A DNA stretch of 64,000 bases. Origin: a bacterium 210917-DFI.7.65. GTDB lineage: Bacteria; Bacillota; Clostridia; Oscillospirales; Oscillospiraceae. Both the position numbers and the translations under genes were made by a program. Shown one piece after another: positions 9,901 through 18,029 of this stretch. Within the stretch, counting starts at the first letter, position 1; each line of letters begins with the position of its first letter. Where the stretch lies: the NCBI GenBank assembly GCA_020555865.1, contig JAJCJJ010000004.1:124001-188000 (forward strand), in the 5' to 3' direction. Below the pieces are notes generated by a model. It did not search any database. It was not told the DNA's origin and saw nothing but the letters and a program-made list of their open reading frames with translations.

Positions 9901-10971
9901 GTTGGGATTAACAAAGGTCTGAAAAGTATCGGTAATCTTTCCGTTCTTCAATATTACAGCGCCAATTTCTGTAATGGCTTCATACTTTACATTAAGCCCT
10001 GTCGTTTCGATGTCAAAACAGACGATTTCATCCTCAAAAGCCGCATCCTGTGTACCATGTACAGCCAAGCGATCATCCAGATTGTTGACAAAATAGGCCT
10101 CCACGCCATAGAGGATTTTGATTTTCCCGCCAGCGGCAGAGGCGGCATCCGGAAAGGACTGCGTCACGCCGTGATCCGTAATAGCAATAGCGGGATGTCC
10201 CCAACGGATGGCTGTTTTCACCGCTTTCTTGGTATCTGTCAGCGCATCCATGTTAGACATGCGGGTATGCAGATGCAGTTCCACCCGTTTTTGCGGGGCG
10301 TTGTCCATGCGTTCACTGTGCCCGGCCAGACAGATGCTGTAAGGTTCCATCTGTAAGTCCATACCGTCCCGGGTGAGTTTCATCCGCCCCTGTACTGTTA
10401 CATACATATCCACATTAATTTTTCCCCGCAGCGGATCAATTTCCTTTTCTTTCAGATATTTCACCACACGGACAGAATTCTGCTCATCAGTCATATCAAA
10501 GGTCAGGCACCAAACGCCTGGGCGGCGCGTTTCATAAATTTCTTCGGCAAAAATGCGCCCGGTAACGGCAAAATTGGGCGTTTTCAGGCTCAGCCCTGTC
10601 ATCGGCACCACATCAGCTGTAATGGGGCCGCCAAACAGAACGCTTTCATCGCCGGAAACCACTGCCCGCCCTTTACGTTCCCAGCTCTTACGCTCTGTCG
10701 TCTCCGTTTTTTTCTTTTTGGCCGGTTCCGGCGCACACACGCGGACGCTCAGTTCAACTGATTTCAGCCGATACAGCTGACACATTTGTTCCTGTACCTT
10801 TTCCAGCGCGCTTTCCGGCAGCAACTGGCTGGAAAGGAGCTTTACGGACATCGTCAGCGCTTCTTTATCGATAGCAGCCTCTTCAATCAATACTTCCAGG
10901 AGCAGGATACGGAGCTCCCGCTCTGGGATATAGTCAGAAAATAAATCAAAAAAAGGAATCGTTTTGCTCAT
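6961..10971 (-). CDS. polC: DNA polymerase III alpha subunit, PolC type
   Basis: 1336 residues; the main replicative polymerase of Firmicutes with built-in proofreading. The N-terminal and OB-like regions fill roughly residues 1-220. The PHP domain begins at HLHTRMS (233-239). The DEDD exonuclease is inserted with DIETTG (320-325) and HHRASDDG (457-464). The zinc-binding cysteines of the polymerase domain lie around 806-834, and the catalytic PDIDLNF is at 859-865. It is somewhat shorter than the roughly 1430-residue Bacillus enzyme. It follows ispG by 64 bases, and a purine-rich GAGGATA precedes the ATG. Confidence 0.97.
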   Translation of the reverse strand: MSKTIPFFDLFSDYIPERELRILLLEVLIEEAAIDKEALTMSVKLLSSQLLPESALEKVQEQMCQLYRLKSVELSVRVCAPEPAKKKKTETTERKSWERKGRAVVSGDESVLFGGPITADVVPMTGLSLKTPNFAVTGRIFAEEIYETRRPGVWCLTFDMTDEQNSVRVVKYLKEKEIDPLRGKINVDMYVTVQGRMKLTRDGMDLQMEPYSICLAGHSERMDNAPQKRVELHLHTRMSNMDALTDTKKAVKTAIRWGHPAIAITDHGVTQSFPDAASAAGGKIKILYGVEAYFVNNLDDRLAVHGTQDAAFEDEIVCFDIETTGLNVKYEAITEIGAVILKNGKITDTFQTFVNPNRRLTPEIIGLTGITDEMLKGAPQPREALERFLKFVGGRPLAAHNAEFDIGFIRENCRKEGLPFDPTYIDSLILAQNLLPELTHFKLDVVAERLKLPAFNHHRASDDGATVGYMLAPFFDMLRARGISRIQEINEEMLKLRPLGKANRRPRHMIILAKNKLGMHNMYKLISLSNLKYFKRQPIIPKTELVKWREGLIIGAACEAGELFQAVIEHKGWDELKRIASFYDYLEIQPICNNMFMLRQGKVRSVKDLQDFNRVIVRLGEELGKPVVATGDVHFLNPEDEIYRHILLASKKFDDADSELPIYFKTTEEMLQECAYLGSEKAMEVVVTNPNRIADMVEDIQLLPKGQLFPPRLENSREDLYNLVWGKAHELYGEQLPQIVQDRLDTEMNSILGRGYDVIYMSAQKLVQRSLENGYLVGSRGSVGSSLVAYMSGITEVNSLPPHYRCPKCKHSEFILDGSYGCGADMPDQMCPECGTPYVKDGFYIPFETFLGFGGDKVPDIDLNFSGEYQAKAHRHAIEMFGETQVFRAGTIGTLADKTAYGYVRKFLEERSLTAGRAEENRLTQGIVGVRRTTGQHPGGLVVVPDDMEIEDFCPVQHPADAADSDTVTTHFEYHCMEDNLLKLDMLGHDDPTIVRMLEDLTGVNARAIPLDDADTMSIFTSSAVLGYENDPILGPTGAVAIPEFNTRFTRQMLEDTQPTDFNTLVRLSGFSHGTDVWLGNARDLIVGGTASVAETVGCRDDIMIYLISLGMDAKMSFKIMEAVRKGKVKKGGFQEGWVEAMQEHNVPAWYIESLAKIGYLFPKAHAVAYVMMAFRIAWFKVHKPLAFYAAFFSIRAKAFDAEYCCAGQEAVKQKMLEIMNNKEATAVEQSLATTLEVCYEFYLRGYHFDPINIYESDATHFVISENGLIPPFVAVSGLGESAALATVEQRAGKHFISVEEFSLCCNKLSKTHIDTLRALGSFAGMPDTSQISLFG

Positions 10972-11035
10972 TTTTATCCTCTCGTACTCTATTTCACGCA
11001 GTATTCTGCAGCGCCATGCACCTACCGCATCTTGC

Positions 11036-12073
11036 TTACAGCCGCTCGATCTCTTCCATCAGCGCATCCACCAGTTTTTCCTGCGGTACTTTACGCAAGA
11101 CCTCGCCTTTTCGGAATACCAGGCCCTCGCCATTCCCGCCGGCGATTCCCACATCGGCCGCAGCAGCTTCTCCGGGACCATTGACGACACAGCCCATCAC
11201 TGCCACCGTCAATGTTTTCCTGCAGTCAGCCAGGCGGCGCTCCACCTCTTCGGCAATGGGGATCAAATCGATTTTTGTGCGGCCGCAGGTAGGACAGGCA
11301 ATCAGATTGACCCCTTCCCGGCGCAGCCCCGCAGCCTTTAAAATATCCTTGGCCACGCCGATTTCTTCCACCGGGTCTGCTGTCAGCGTAACCCGAAAAG
11401 TATCACCGATCCCAAGGCACAGCAGCCCACCGATGCCCATGGCCGATTTGACGACTCCCTGCTTGGGCGTCCCCGCTTCGGTAACTCCCAGGTGCAGCGG
11501 ATAACTGCACCGCTCGTGAAGAAGCTGATAGGCTCGTATTGTAACCGGCACACTGGAACATTTGACCGAAATACAAATGTCGTCAAAATCAAACTTATTT
11601 AACAGCGCCACATGACCAAACGCGCTTTCCACCAAAGCTTCGGCAGTCACACCGCCGTATTTGCGCAGCAACGGCTTCTCCAGGCTTCCCCCGTTGACGC
11701 CGATGCGGATGGGGATATCGTTTTTGCGGCAGGCATCCGCCACTGCCTTCACCCGATCCTCCGCGCCGATATTGCCGGGATTGATGCGGATCTTGTCGAT
11801 GCCGGAATCCACACACTGCAGCGCCAGCTTATAATCGAAATGAATATCCGCCACCAGCGGGACATGAATCCGCGAGCGAATTCTGCCCACAGCAGCTGCC
11901 GCAGCTTGATCCGGCACTGCCACACGCACGATCTGGCAGCCAGCTTCCTCCAAGCGATGAATCTGTTCCACCGTCGCTTCCACATCGGCGGTATTGGTAT
12001 TGCACATGGACTGAATCGCCACCGGTGCGCCGCCGCCCACCGTTACAGAGCCGATCTTGATCTGCTTTGTCAT
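11036..12073 (-). CDS. ispG: 4-hydroxy-3-methylbut-2-enyl diphosphate synthase IspG
   Basis: 345 residues from the ATG at 12073 (product begins MTKQIKIGSVTVGG). A longer reading would overlap rseP and adds unconserved residues. It is the iron-sulfur enzyme that converts MEcPP to HMBPP in the non-mevalonate isoprenoid pathway. The AIQSMCNT motif, ACPTCGRT (two cluster cysteines) and VMGCVVNGPGE (third cysteine) are intact. The rseP-ispG and dxr neighbourhood is common in Clostridia and links isoprenoid supply with envelope genes. Confidence 0.96.
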   Translation of the reverse strand: MTKQIKIGSVTVGGGAPVAIQSMCNTNTADVEATVEQIHRLEEAGCQIVRVAVPDQAAAAAVGRIRSRIHVPLVADIHFDYKLALQCVDSGIDKIRINPGNIGAEDRVKAVADACRKNDIPIRIGVNGGSLEKPLLRKYGGVTAEALVESAFGHVALLNKFDFDDICISVKCSSVPVTIRAYQLLHERCSYPLHLGVTEAGTPKQGVVKSAMGIGGLLCLGIGDTFRVTLTADPVEEIGVAKDILKAAGLRREGVNLIACPTCGRTKIDLIPIAEEVERRLADCRKTLTVAVMGCVVNGPGEAAAADVGIAGGNGEGLVFRKGEVLRKVPQEKLVDALMEEIERL

Positions 12074-12092
12074 CTTTCCTGCGTGCCTCCCG

Positions 12093-13154
12093 TCATACAA
12101 AAAGCTTAAAGATATCGCTGGCTGTGACAACCAGCATAAACAGCATCAAAGCCACAAATCCGGCATAGTTGAGATACCCCGCATATTTCGGGTTGACCGG
12201 CCGTTTCGTCACTTTCGTCACCAAAGTCGTTACAAACATGATAAAAATCTGTCCGCCGTCCAGCGCCGGAATCGGCAATAAATTCATCACCGCCAGATTG
12301 ATGGCGATCAACGCCGTCAAATAGCCGATATTGGCCGCCGCCATAAAAAGAGACGTGGAGCCCTGCCCTACATCAGAAATCGTCGTCACAATCCCCACAG
12401 GCCCAGACATATCAGACAGCCCCACCTGGCCAGTGACCAGCATTTCCAGACTGTACCATACCAGCCGGACAAAATCCACAGAATGCAGTCCTGCCATTTT
12501 CAGCTTCATCAGAGGCGTCGCCTCCACAATTTCGCCGAAATTGAGTCCAAAGCGCACGCTGCTGGTGCCGTCCTCATTGGGATATTCTCTGGGCGCAAGG
12601 GGCAAATCCGTCAACGTAATCTGCCGGCCGTCCCGTTCTACCACGAAATCATACGTTTCGCCATTGCCCAGATTCAAAAAAATTGAAATATCTTCATACA
12701 GAAGCACCCGTTCTCCGTCAATACTGACGATGCGGTCTCCCGCCATCAGGGCGTTCTCGCCCTGCGCTTCAAAACCGTCGGCAAAACCTGTAATCACCGG
12801 CGCATAAACAAAGGACAGATTGCTGCATAACCAGACCAGAATCAAAAATCCCGTCAGGAAATTCATAAAGGCACCGGCAGCAAAAATAATAAAGCGCGGG
12901 AACATCCTTTTGTTGTTCAGCGCTCTGGGATCGTCAGATCCTTCTTCTTCCCCCTCCATGGCACAAAACCCGCCAATGGGCAAAAGGCGCAGAGAGTAAG
13001 CCGTTTCTCCCTTTTTTCTCTGCCAGACAGCCGGCCCCATACCGATGGAAAATTCATTGACCCGCACACCAAACAGCTTGGCTGCCAGAAAATGTCCCAG
13101 TTCATGCACGGCAATCAGCACGCCGAAAATCAGTATTGCAACGATGATATACAT
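12093..13154 (-). CDS. rseP: Site-2 intramembrane zinc protease RseP/RasP
   Basis: 353 residues. The first membrane helix carries the zinc motif HELGH (IAVHELGHFLAAKLFG). A PDZ domain follows around residues 120-200. The second active-site motif, NLLPIPALDGG, lies in a later helix. It cuts membrane-anchored anti-sigma factors and leftover signal peptides inside the membrane. It sits between dxr and ispG with a 16-base gap to dxr, the usual order in Firmicutes. Confidence 0.95.
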   Translation of the reverse strand: MYIIVAILIFGVLIAVHELGHFLAAKLFGVRVNEFSIGMGPAVWQRKKGETAYSLRLLPIGGFCAMEGEEEGSDDPRALNNKRMFPRFIIFAAGAFMNFLTGFLILVWLCSNLSFVYAPVITGFADGFEAQGENALMAGDRIVSIDGERVLLYEDISIFLNLGNGETYDFVVERDGRQITLTDLPLAPREYPNEDGTSSVRFGLNFGEIVEATPLMKLKMAGLHSVDFVRLVWYSLEMLVTGQVGLSDMSGPVGIVTTISDVGQGSTSLFMAAANIGYLTALIAINLAVMNLLPIPALDGGQIFIMFVTTLVTKVTKRPVNPKYAGYLNYAGFVALMLFMLVVTASDIFKLFV

Positions 13155-13170
13155 GAATGCAAAAAACTCC

Positions 13171-14337
13171 TTACACTTTTACCAGATGATGATACGCGTC
13201 CATGGCCGCTTCCCTGGCCTGGGCATCTGCATGCAGAATTTCAGCAAGATCCGGGTTCTGTACCACACCCAGCCGTTGCAAGGCCGCATCCACAAGTTCT
13301 GGGATCTGCCCGAAAACGATCCTGTTCTGTAAAAATAGAGAAACCGCTGTCTCATTGGCCCCGTTGAGTACTGCACAGGCCGTCCCACCCGCCTGCACCG
13401 CCTCCATTGCCAAACGCAGGCAGGGAAACGTATCCAGATCCGGCCGGGCAAAAGTCAGTTCACCGCAGGAAAAGGGATCAAACCGCTGCGCCGGAGATGT
13501 CAGACGCTCCGGATGCGTCATAGCATACTGAATTGGAATACGCATATCCGGCGCGCCCAACTGGGCTAATACCGCGCCATCACAGTATTCCACCATGGAA
13601 TGAATGATGCTCTGCCGGTGTACCACCACACAGACCTTTTTCAGCGGAAGGTCATACAGCCGCATGGCCTCAATTACTTCCAGCCCTTTATTCATCAACG
13701 TTGCGCTGTCCAGCGTCACCTTTGCGCCCATATCCCAGTTAGGATTCTTCAGCGCTTCGCGGGCTGTGGCGTGATAGATCTCTTCTTTTTTGCGGCCGTA
13801 AAAGGTGCCGCCGGAACATGTGAGCAAAATGCGCGCTACTTCTGAACAGTCGCGGCAGGATTGGAGGCATTGAAAAATCGCCGAGTGCTCGCTGTCCACC
13901 GGCACAATCTCTGCGCCCTTTTCCGCCGCAGCCGCCATCACCAGTTCGCCGCCACATACCAGAGTTTCCTTGTTTGCCAGCGCAATCTTTTTCCCCGCTT
14001 CGATGGCGGCCAGCGTGGGCTGCAAGCCCACCATGCCCACCACAGCAGTCAGCACAGTGTCGGCTTCATCCACCACAGCAGCACGAAGCAAGCCTTCCAT
14101 ACCGGAGCACACTTCTGTTTCTTTTTGGTCGGAAAGCCGTTCCCGCAACGCCTGTGCTGCGTTTTCGTCATAAAGCACAACAAGACGCGGAAGATATTTC
14201 CGCGCCTGCTGTTCCATCAAATCCACGTTGCTCCGCGCCGTTAGAGCGGCCACCTGCAGTCCCAGCTGATCCACCACTTCCAGCGTCTGGGTCCCGATCG
14301 AACCGGTCGAACCCAAAATCGAAATACATTTCGTCAT
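13171..14337 (-). CDS. dxr: 1-deoxy-D-xylulose 5-phosphate reductoisomerase Dxr
   Basis: 388 residues, full length. It makes MEP from DXP with NADPH, the second step of the non-mevalonate route. The N-terminal nucleotide-binding motif LGSTGSIGTQTLEV, the ALANKETLVCGGE stretch and the metal-binding VPVDSEHSA are clear. It is cotranscribed with cdsA upstream and rseP and ispG downstream. Dxs, the previous enzyme, is also in this window at 55254-57125. Confidence 0.97.
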   Translation of the reverse strand: MTKCISILGSTGSIGTQTLEVVDQLGLQVAALTARSNVDLMEQQARKYLPRLVVLYDENAAQALRERLSDQKETEVCSGMEGLLRAAVVDEADTVLTAVVGMVGLQPTLAAIEAGKKIALANKETLVCGGELVMAAAAEKGAEIVPVDSEHSAIFQCLQSCRDCSEVARILLTCSGGTFYGRKKEEIYHATAREALKNPNWDMGAKVTLDSATLMNKGLEVIEAMRLYDLPLKKVCVVVHRQSIIHSMVEYCDGAVLAQLGAPDMRIPIQYAMTHPERLTSPAQRFDPFSCGELTFARPDLDTFPCLRLAMEAVQAGGTACAVLNGANETAVSLFLQNRIVFGQIPELVDAALQRLGVVQNPDLAEILHADAQAREAAMDAYHHLVKV

Positions 14338-14372
14338 CTCAAACCCTCTTTTTGATTCAAAACACTCTGCCT

Positions 14373-15185
14373 TCAGGAAAATATGGGCACAAAATGAAGC
14401 AGAAGTTCCAGCGCCGGCGCAGCAAAAATAACGCTGTCAAAACGATCCAGCACACCGCCGTGACCCATAAAAATGCGCCCATAATCCTTAATACCAAATT
14501 CCCGTTTGATATAGGAAAAGACCAGATCGCCGAACTGGGAAATCACGCTTAGCGGGATGCCGAGCAGACCCAGCACTGCATAATTGGGCTGCAGGCCGAA
14601 GCCATAGTGCGCTACCGCACCGAACAACAACCCGCCCACTACCGCAAAGAGCACTGCGCCGATCGAACCTTCAATGGTCTTTTTCGGCGAAAGCTCCGGG
14701 GCCAATTTGTGCTTTCCAAACAGGCGTCCGGCAAAATAACCGCCAGCATCGCTGATAAAGGGATAAATTAGTGGGAGATAAAAAATCAAACGTGTTTCCA
14801 TCTCCATTTCCATGCGCAGGAAAGAGGATAAAAAGCACGGCACAATCAGGGCGCCGAACAGCGCCGCACAGACCATTTCAAATTTGACTTTCGCCTGGTG
14901 CAGCATTCCATCCAGAAAACACAGTGAAACCAGCAAGAATGCGCCCAAAAGCAGAAGATAAAACTCCGAACTGTAATACGTCCACAACGGCACCAACGCT
15001 GCGAACACTGCGCTGATAACACACAGCCGCTTCTGCCGAACAAGCCCGGTAGCCCACAGCAACTCATACACAGCCACCACAGACAGTGCCGAGATTGCCA
15101 ACGCGATGGCCCACACTGGCGCAAAGGCAAATCCCAGCGCCGCAATGGGAAGCCAGATCACTGCGGTTAAAATACGCTTTGCCAT
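14373..15185 (-). CDS. cdsA: Phosphatidate cytidylyltransferase CdsA
   Basis: 270 residues from the ATG at 15185, which overlaps the uppS stop (TGATG); a TTG one codon earlier is less likely. It is a polytopic membrane enzyme with about seven hydrophobic segments that makes CDP-diacylglycerol from CTP and phosphatidic acid. The family signature is present in SDAGGYFAGRLFGKHKL followed by LSPKKTIEG. Coupling to uppS and dxr is standard in Firmicutes. Confidence 0.95.
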   Translation of the reverse strand: MAKRILTAVIWLPIAALGFAFAPVWAIALAISALSVVAVYELLWATGLVRQKRLCVISAVFAALVPLWTYYSSEFYLLLLGAFLLVSLCFLDGMLHQAKVKFEMVCAALFGALIVPCFLSSFLRMEMEMETRLIFYLPLIYPFISDAGGYFAGRLFGKHKLAPELSPKKTIEGSIGAVLFAVVGGLLFGAVAHYGFGLQPNYAVLGLLGIPLSVISQFGDLVFSYIKREFGIKDYGRIFMGHGGVLDRFDSVIFAAPALELLLHFVPIFS

Positions 15186-15934
15186 CAAATTCCTCCATAT
15201 CTGCGATGACGGCGCTGATATTCCACCAGTGCTGCATCCAGATCTTCTTTTCTAAAATCAGGCCACAGGGTGTCGGTGAACAGGAACTCCGCATAAGCCC
15301 CCTGCCACAGCAAAAAATTGGACACCCGCTTTTCTCCGCCGGGGCGGATGATCAGATCCGGATCCGGAAGACCTGCAGAGGAAAGCTCCGATGCAAACAG
15401 CTCTTCATCCAATTCCTCCGGCCGGCGCTTTCCCGCAGCACAGTCGGCGGCAAACGCACGGGCTGCGCGCAGAATTTCGTCCCGCCCACCGTAATTCAGG
15501 CAGATGTTGGCTTGGAAACCATCCAAAGTTTCGGTAATGGCATTGGTCCGTGCCGTCAGTTGCTGTAGTTCCTCCGGCAGTGCCGAAAGATCCCCAAGAA
15601 ACCGAAGACGGATATTATCCCTGGCCATCGTGTCGATCGCCTCCAAGAGATACCGCTTCAAAAGGCCCATGATGGTATCTACTTCATCCTTAGGACGTTT
15701 CCAGTTCTCGGTGGAAAACGCATACACCGTAAGATACTCTATGCCCAGATCCTTACAATATGTCGCAATGGTACGAAATACTTCCGCTCCCACTTTATGC
15801 CCGGCCGTGCGAGGCAGCGCCCGCCGTTTGGCCCAGCGGCCGTTTCCGTCCATAATAATAGCGATGTGGCGGGGCAGGTGGGCCATATCCACCAACCCCG
15901 CCGTTTGCTCTGATTTCGACTTGAAAAAAGCCAT
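15185..15934 (-). CDS. uppS: Undecaprenyl diphosphate synthase UppS
   Basis: 249 residues; a cis-prenyltransferase that builds the C55 lipid carrier for peptidoglycan synthesis. The catalytic IIMDGNGRWAKRRALPR motif (Asp, Asn, Arg), GHKVG and the C-terminal RPGGEKRVSNFLLWQ substrate loop are intact. It lies between frr and cdsA, a conserved order. The prenyl donor would come from the MEP genes and the prenyl synthase in this window. Confidence 0.96.
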   Translation of the reverse strand: MAFFKSKSEQTAGLVDMAHLPRHIAIIMDGNGRWAKRRALPRTAGHKVGAEVFRTIATYCKDLGIEYLTVYAFSTENWKRPKDEVDTIMGLLKRYLLEAIDTMARDNIRLRFLGDLSALPEELQQLTARTNAITETLDGFQANICLNYGGRDEILRAARAFAADCAAGKRRPEELDEELFASELSSAGLPDPDLIIRPGGEKRVSNFLLWQGAYAEFLFTDTLWPDFRKEDLDAALVEYQRRHRRYGGI

Positions 15935-15955
15935 GACTGCATACCGCTGCGCCCG

Positions 15956-16513
15956 TCAAACGGACATCAGTTCCTTCTGCTTTTTCTCCAGGAGCGTATC
16001 AATCTCCTTGCATTTTTTATCCGTCAGATCCTGCATGTCTTTCTCAATATCTTTCAGGTCGTCGTCCGTAATCTCGGACTTCTTCTTCTGGGCCTTAAAG
16101 GTATCCATCGCATCGCGGCGGATATTACGAATGGCTACCTTAGCGCTTTCGGCATATTTGCGCACTTGCTTACTCAGTTCCTGGCGGCGCTCCTCGGTTA
16201 ACTGCGGGAACGACAGACGGATGCAGGTGCCGTCGTTCTGTGGATGGATACCCAGGTCGGATTCATTAATCGCTTTTTCCACCAGTTTCAGCGCTGTTTT
16301 GTCCCAAGGCTGGATCACCAGCGTGCGGGAATCGGGAGAACTGATGCCGCCGATCTGATTGATGGGCGTAGGAGCACCGTAATATTCCACTTTGATTTTA
16401 TCGAGCACCTGGGCATTGGCCCGGCCGGCGCGGACGCTGGCAAAATCCCCCTGGAGCGAATCCAGCGTTTTATTCATCTTTTCCTCGTAAATACGGTATT
16501 CTTCCTTCATCAT
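15956..16513 (-). CDS. frr: Ribosome recycling factor
   Basis: 185 residues, the family standard. It splits the post-termination ribosome with EF-G. The RAGRANAQVLDKIKVEYYG and PLINQ-type (TPINQIGGIS) motifs, and the long helices (for example VRKYAESAKVAIRNIRRDA), match the family. It starts just after the pyrH stop with a one-base gap, the widespread pyrH-frr pairing. A ribosome site lies in the pyrH 3' end. Confidence 0.97.
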   Translation of the reverse strand: MMKEEYRIYEEKMNKTLDSLQGDFASVRAGRANAQVLDKIKVEYYGAPTPINQIGGISSPDSRTLVIQPWDKTALKLVEKAINESDLGIHPQNDGTCIRLSFPQLTEERRQELSKQVRKYAESAKVAIRNIRRDAMDTFKAQKKKSEITDDDLKDIEKDMQDLTDKKCKEIDTLLEKKQKELMSV

Positions 16514-16514
16514 G

Positions 16515-17234
16515 TTAATCCTCCTTCACGATTGTTCCCACATTTTCTCCGCAAATGGCGCGGATAATATTCTGCGGATCCTCCAGCGCAAAGAGCAGTA
16601 CGGGGATCTTATTGTCCATTGACAGGGATGTGGCCGTGGAATCCATTACGCTCAGGTGCTGAGCCAATATGTCATCATAGCTGATCTGATCGTATTTTTT
16701 CGCGTCGGGATTCTGCACGGGGTCAGAATCGTAAACGCCGTCCACATTCTTTGCCAGCATAATCACGTCGGCATTGATTTCCGCAGCGCGGAGCACGGCT
16801 GCCGTATCAGTGGAAAAGTATGGATTTCCAGTACCGCAGCCAAAAATGACCACGCTGCCTTTTTCCAGCTGATGCACGGCCCGCAAGCGGATATACGGCT
16901 CGGCGATGGCCCGCATTTCAATGGCAGTCTGTACACGGACGGGAACGCCCTTTTGCTCCAGCACATCCGCCACAGCAAGGCAGTTCATCACTGTAGCCAG
17001 CATGCCCATATGATCGGCGCGGGTGCGTTCCATTTTTCCGGTCCCGTTTCTCACACCGCGCCAGAAATTTCCGCCGCCGATGACAATGCCCACCTGAACG
17101 CCCATATCCACGCATTGCTTCACCACATCGCATACGTTTCCGATGACATCAAAATCAAGGCCAAAATGTTTATCTCCCGCCAGTGCTTCTCCGCTGATCT
17201 TCAGCAGGATTCGTTTATACTGGGGTGTCTGCAT
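16515..17234 (-). CDS. pyrH: Uridylate kinase PyrH
   Basis: 239 residues; phosphorylates UMP to UDP and belongs to the amino-acid-kinase fold. [13 protein letters not shown] at the start, [10 protein letters not shown], and the later [13 protein letters not shown] region are diagnostic. It is the first gene of the pyrH-frr-uppS-cdsA-dxr-rseP-ispG-polC run. The region upstream (17235-17378) is AT-rich and must hold the promoter, but no hexamer pair stands out. TTGGAGGG precedes the ATG. Confidence 0.96.
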   Translation of the reverse strand: MQTPQYKRILLKISGEALAGDKHFGLDFDVIGNVCDVVKQCVDMGVQVGIVIGGGNFWRGVRNGTGKMERTRADHMGMLATVMNCLAVADVLEQKGVPVRVQTAIEMRAIAEPYIRLRAVHQLEKGSVVIFGCGTGNPYFSTDTAAVLRAAEINADVIMLAKNVDGVYDSDPVQNPDAKKYDQISYDDILAQHLSVMDSTATSLSMDNKIPVLLFALEDPQNIIRAICGENVGTIVKED

Positions 17235-17378
17235 TCTGTTTTCCCTCCAATGTTCTTTTTCTAAAGTCTGAACGATCCTAAAATGAATCTTTTGTTATTT
17301 TATATTATTTTTACCTTTTTGCATAGGGGAAAAACAAAAGTTTTTCCGATTCTTTACATTTTTTTGCCATCCTGGGTG

Positions 17379-17415
17379 AAAAAAGCGCTGGGAAGCATAT
17401 GCCGCTTCCCAGCGC
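17379..17415 (-). terminator. Terminator after engB
   Basis: An 11-bp perfect stem (GCGCTGGGAAG/CTTCCCAGCGC) with a 9-base loop is followed, on the minus strand, by six U residues. It begins right after the engB stop and ends the lon-engB transcript, insulating the pyrH operon. Confidence 0.9.
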
Positions 17416-17418
17416 GCT

Positions 17419-18003
17419 TCAAGCATGCAGTTTATCGTGAATTCGATGGATCAGTTCTTCCTTGCCCACCCCGGTCTCAGCGGAAAATGGGATCACTTCC
17501 GCCTCGTTCTTCGGACAAAGCGTTTGACGGATGCGCACAAGATTCGGTTCAATCTCGCTTTTTTTCAGCTTATCCAGCTTATTGGCCACGATCAGCACCG
17601 GGCAGCCTGTGGCATAAAACCACTCTGCCATGGTCCGGTCATCCGCCGTAGGCTGATGGCGGGCGTCCACAATCTGCACACCCAGTGAAATCAGCCCTGC
17701 CGCAAAATAACTCTCCATCAGTTTTCCCCAACGGTCGCGTTCCGCCTTGGATACCTTGGCATAACCGTAACCCGGCAGATCCACCAGATATGCCGCGCCG
17801 TCCAGCTTAAAATAATTAACCTGGGATGTTTTACCGGGCGTGGCGCCTACATGGGCAAAATTCTTGCGTCCCAGAAGGCGGTTGATCACTGAAGACTTTC
17901 CCACATTGGAGCGCCCGGCAAAGGCAATCTGCGGCAGCCCGTCGCGCAGAAATTTGGACGGCTCCACCGCTGACAGGATAAACTCCGCTTTACTGAAGTT
18001 CAA
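17419..18003 (-). CDS. engB: Ribosome-biogenesis GTPase EngB (YsxC/YihA)
   Basis: 194 residues. The G1 motif GRSNVGKSS, the G3 DLPGYG and the G4 NKLDK are all visible, with the TPGKTSQ switch I. It is a GTPase needed for assembly of the large ribosomal subunit. It sits 26 bases behind lon, the conserved lon-engB pair of Firmicutes, and a strong terminator follows directly. Confidence 0.96.
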   Translation of the reverse strand: MNFSKAEFILSAVEPSKFLRDGLPQIAFAGRSNVGKSSVINRLLGRKNFAHVGATPGKTSQVNYFKLDGAAYLVDLPGYGYAKVSKAERDRWGKLMESYFAAGLISLGVQIVDARHQPTADDRTMAEWFYATGCPVLIVANKLDKLKKSEIEPNLVRIRQTLCPKNEAEVIPFSAETGVGKEELIHRIHDKLHA

Positions 18004-18029
18004 CGCCCTTCCTCCTTTTCTCTGGCCTG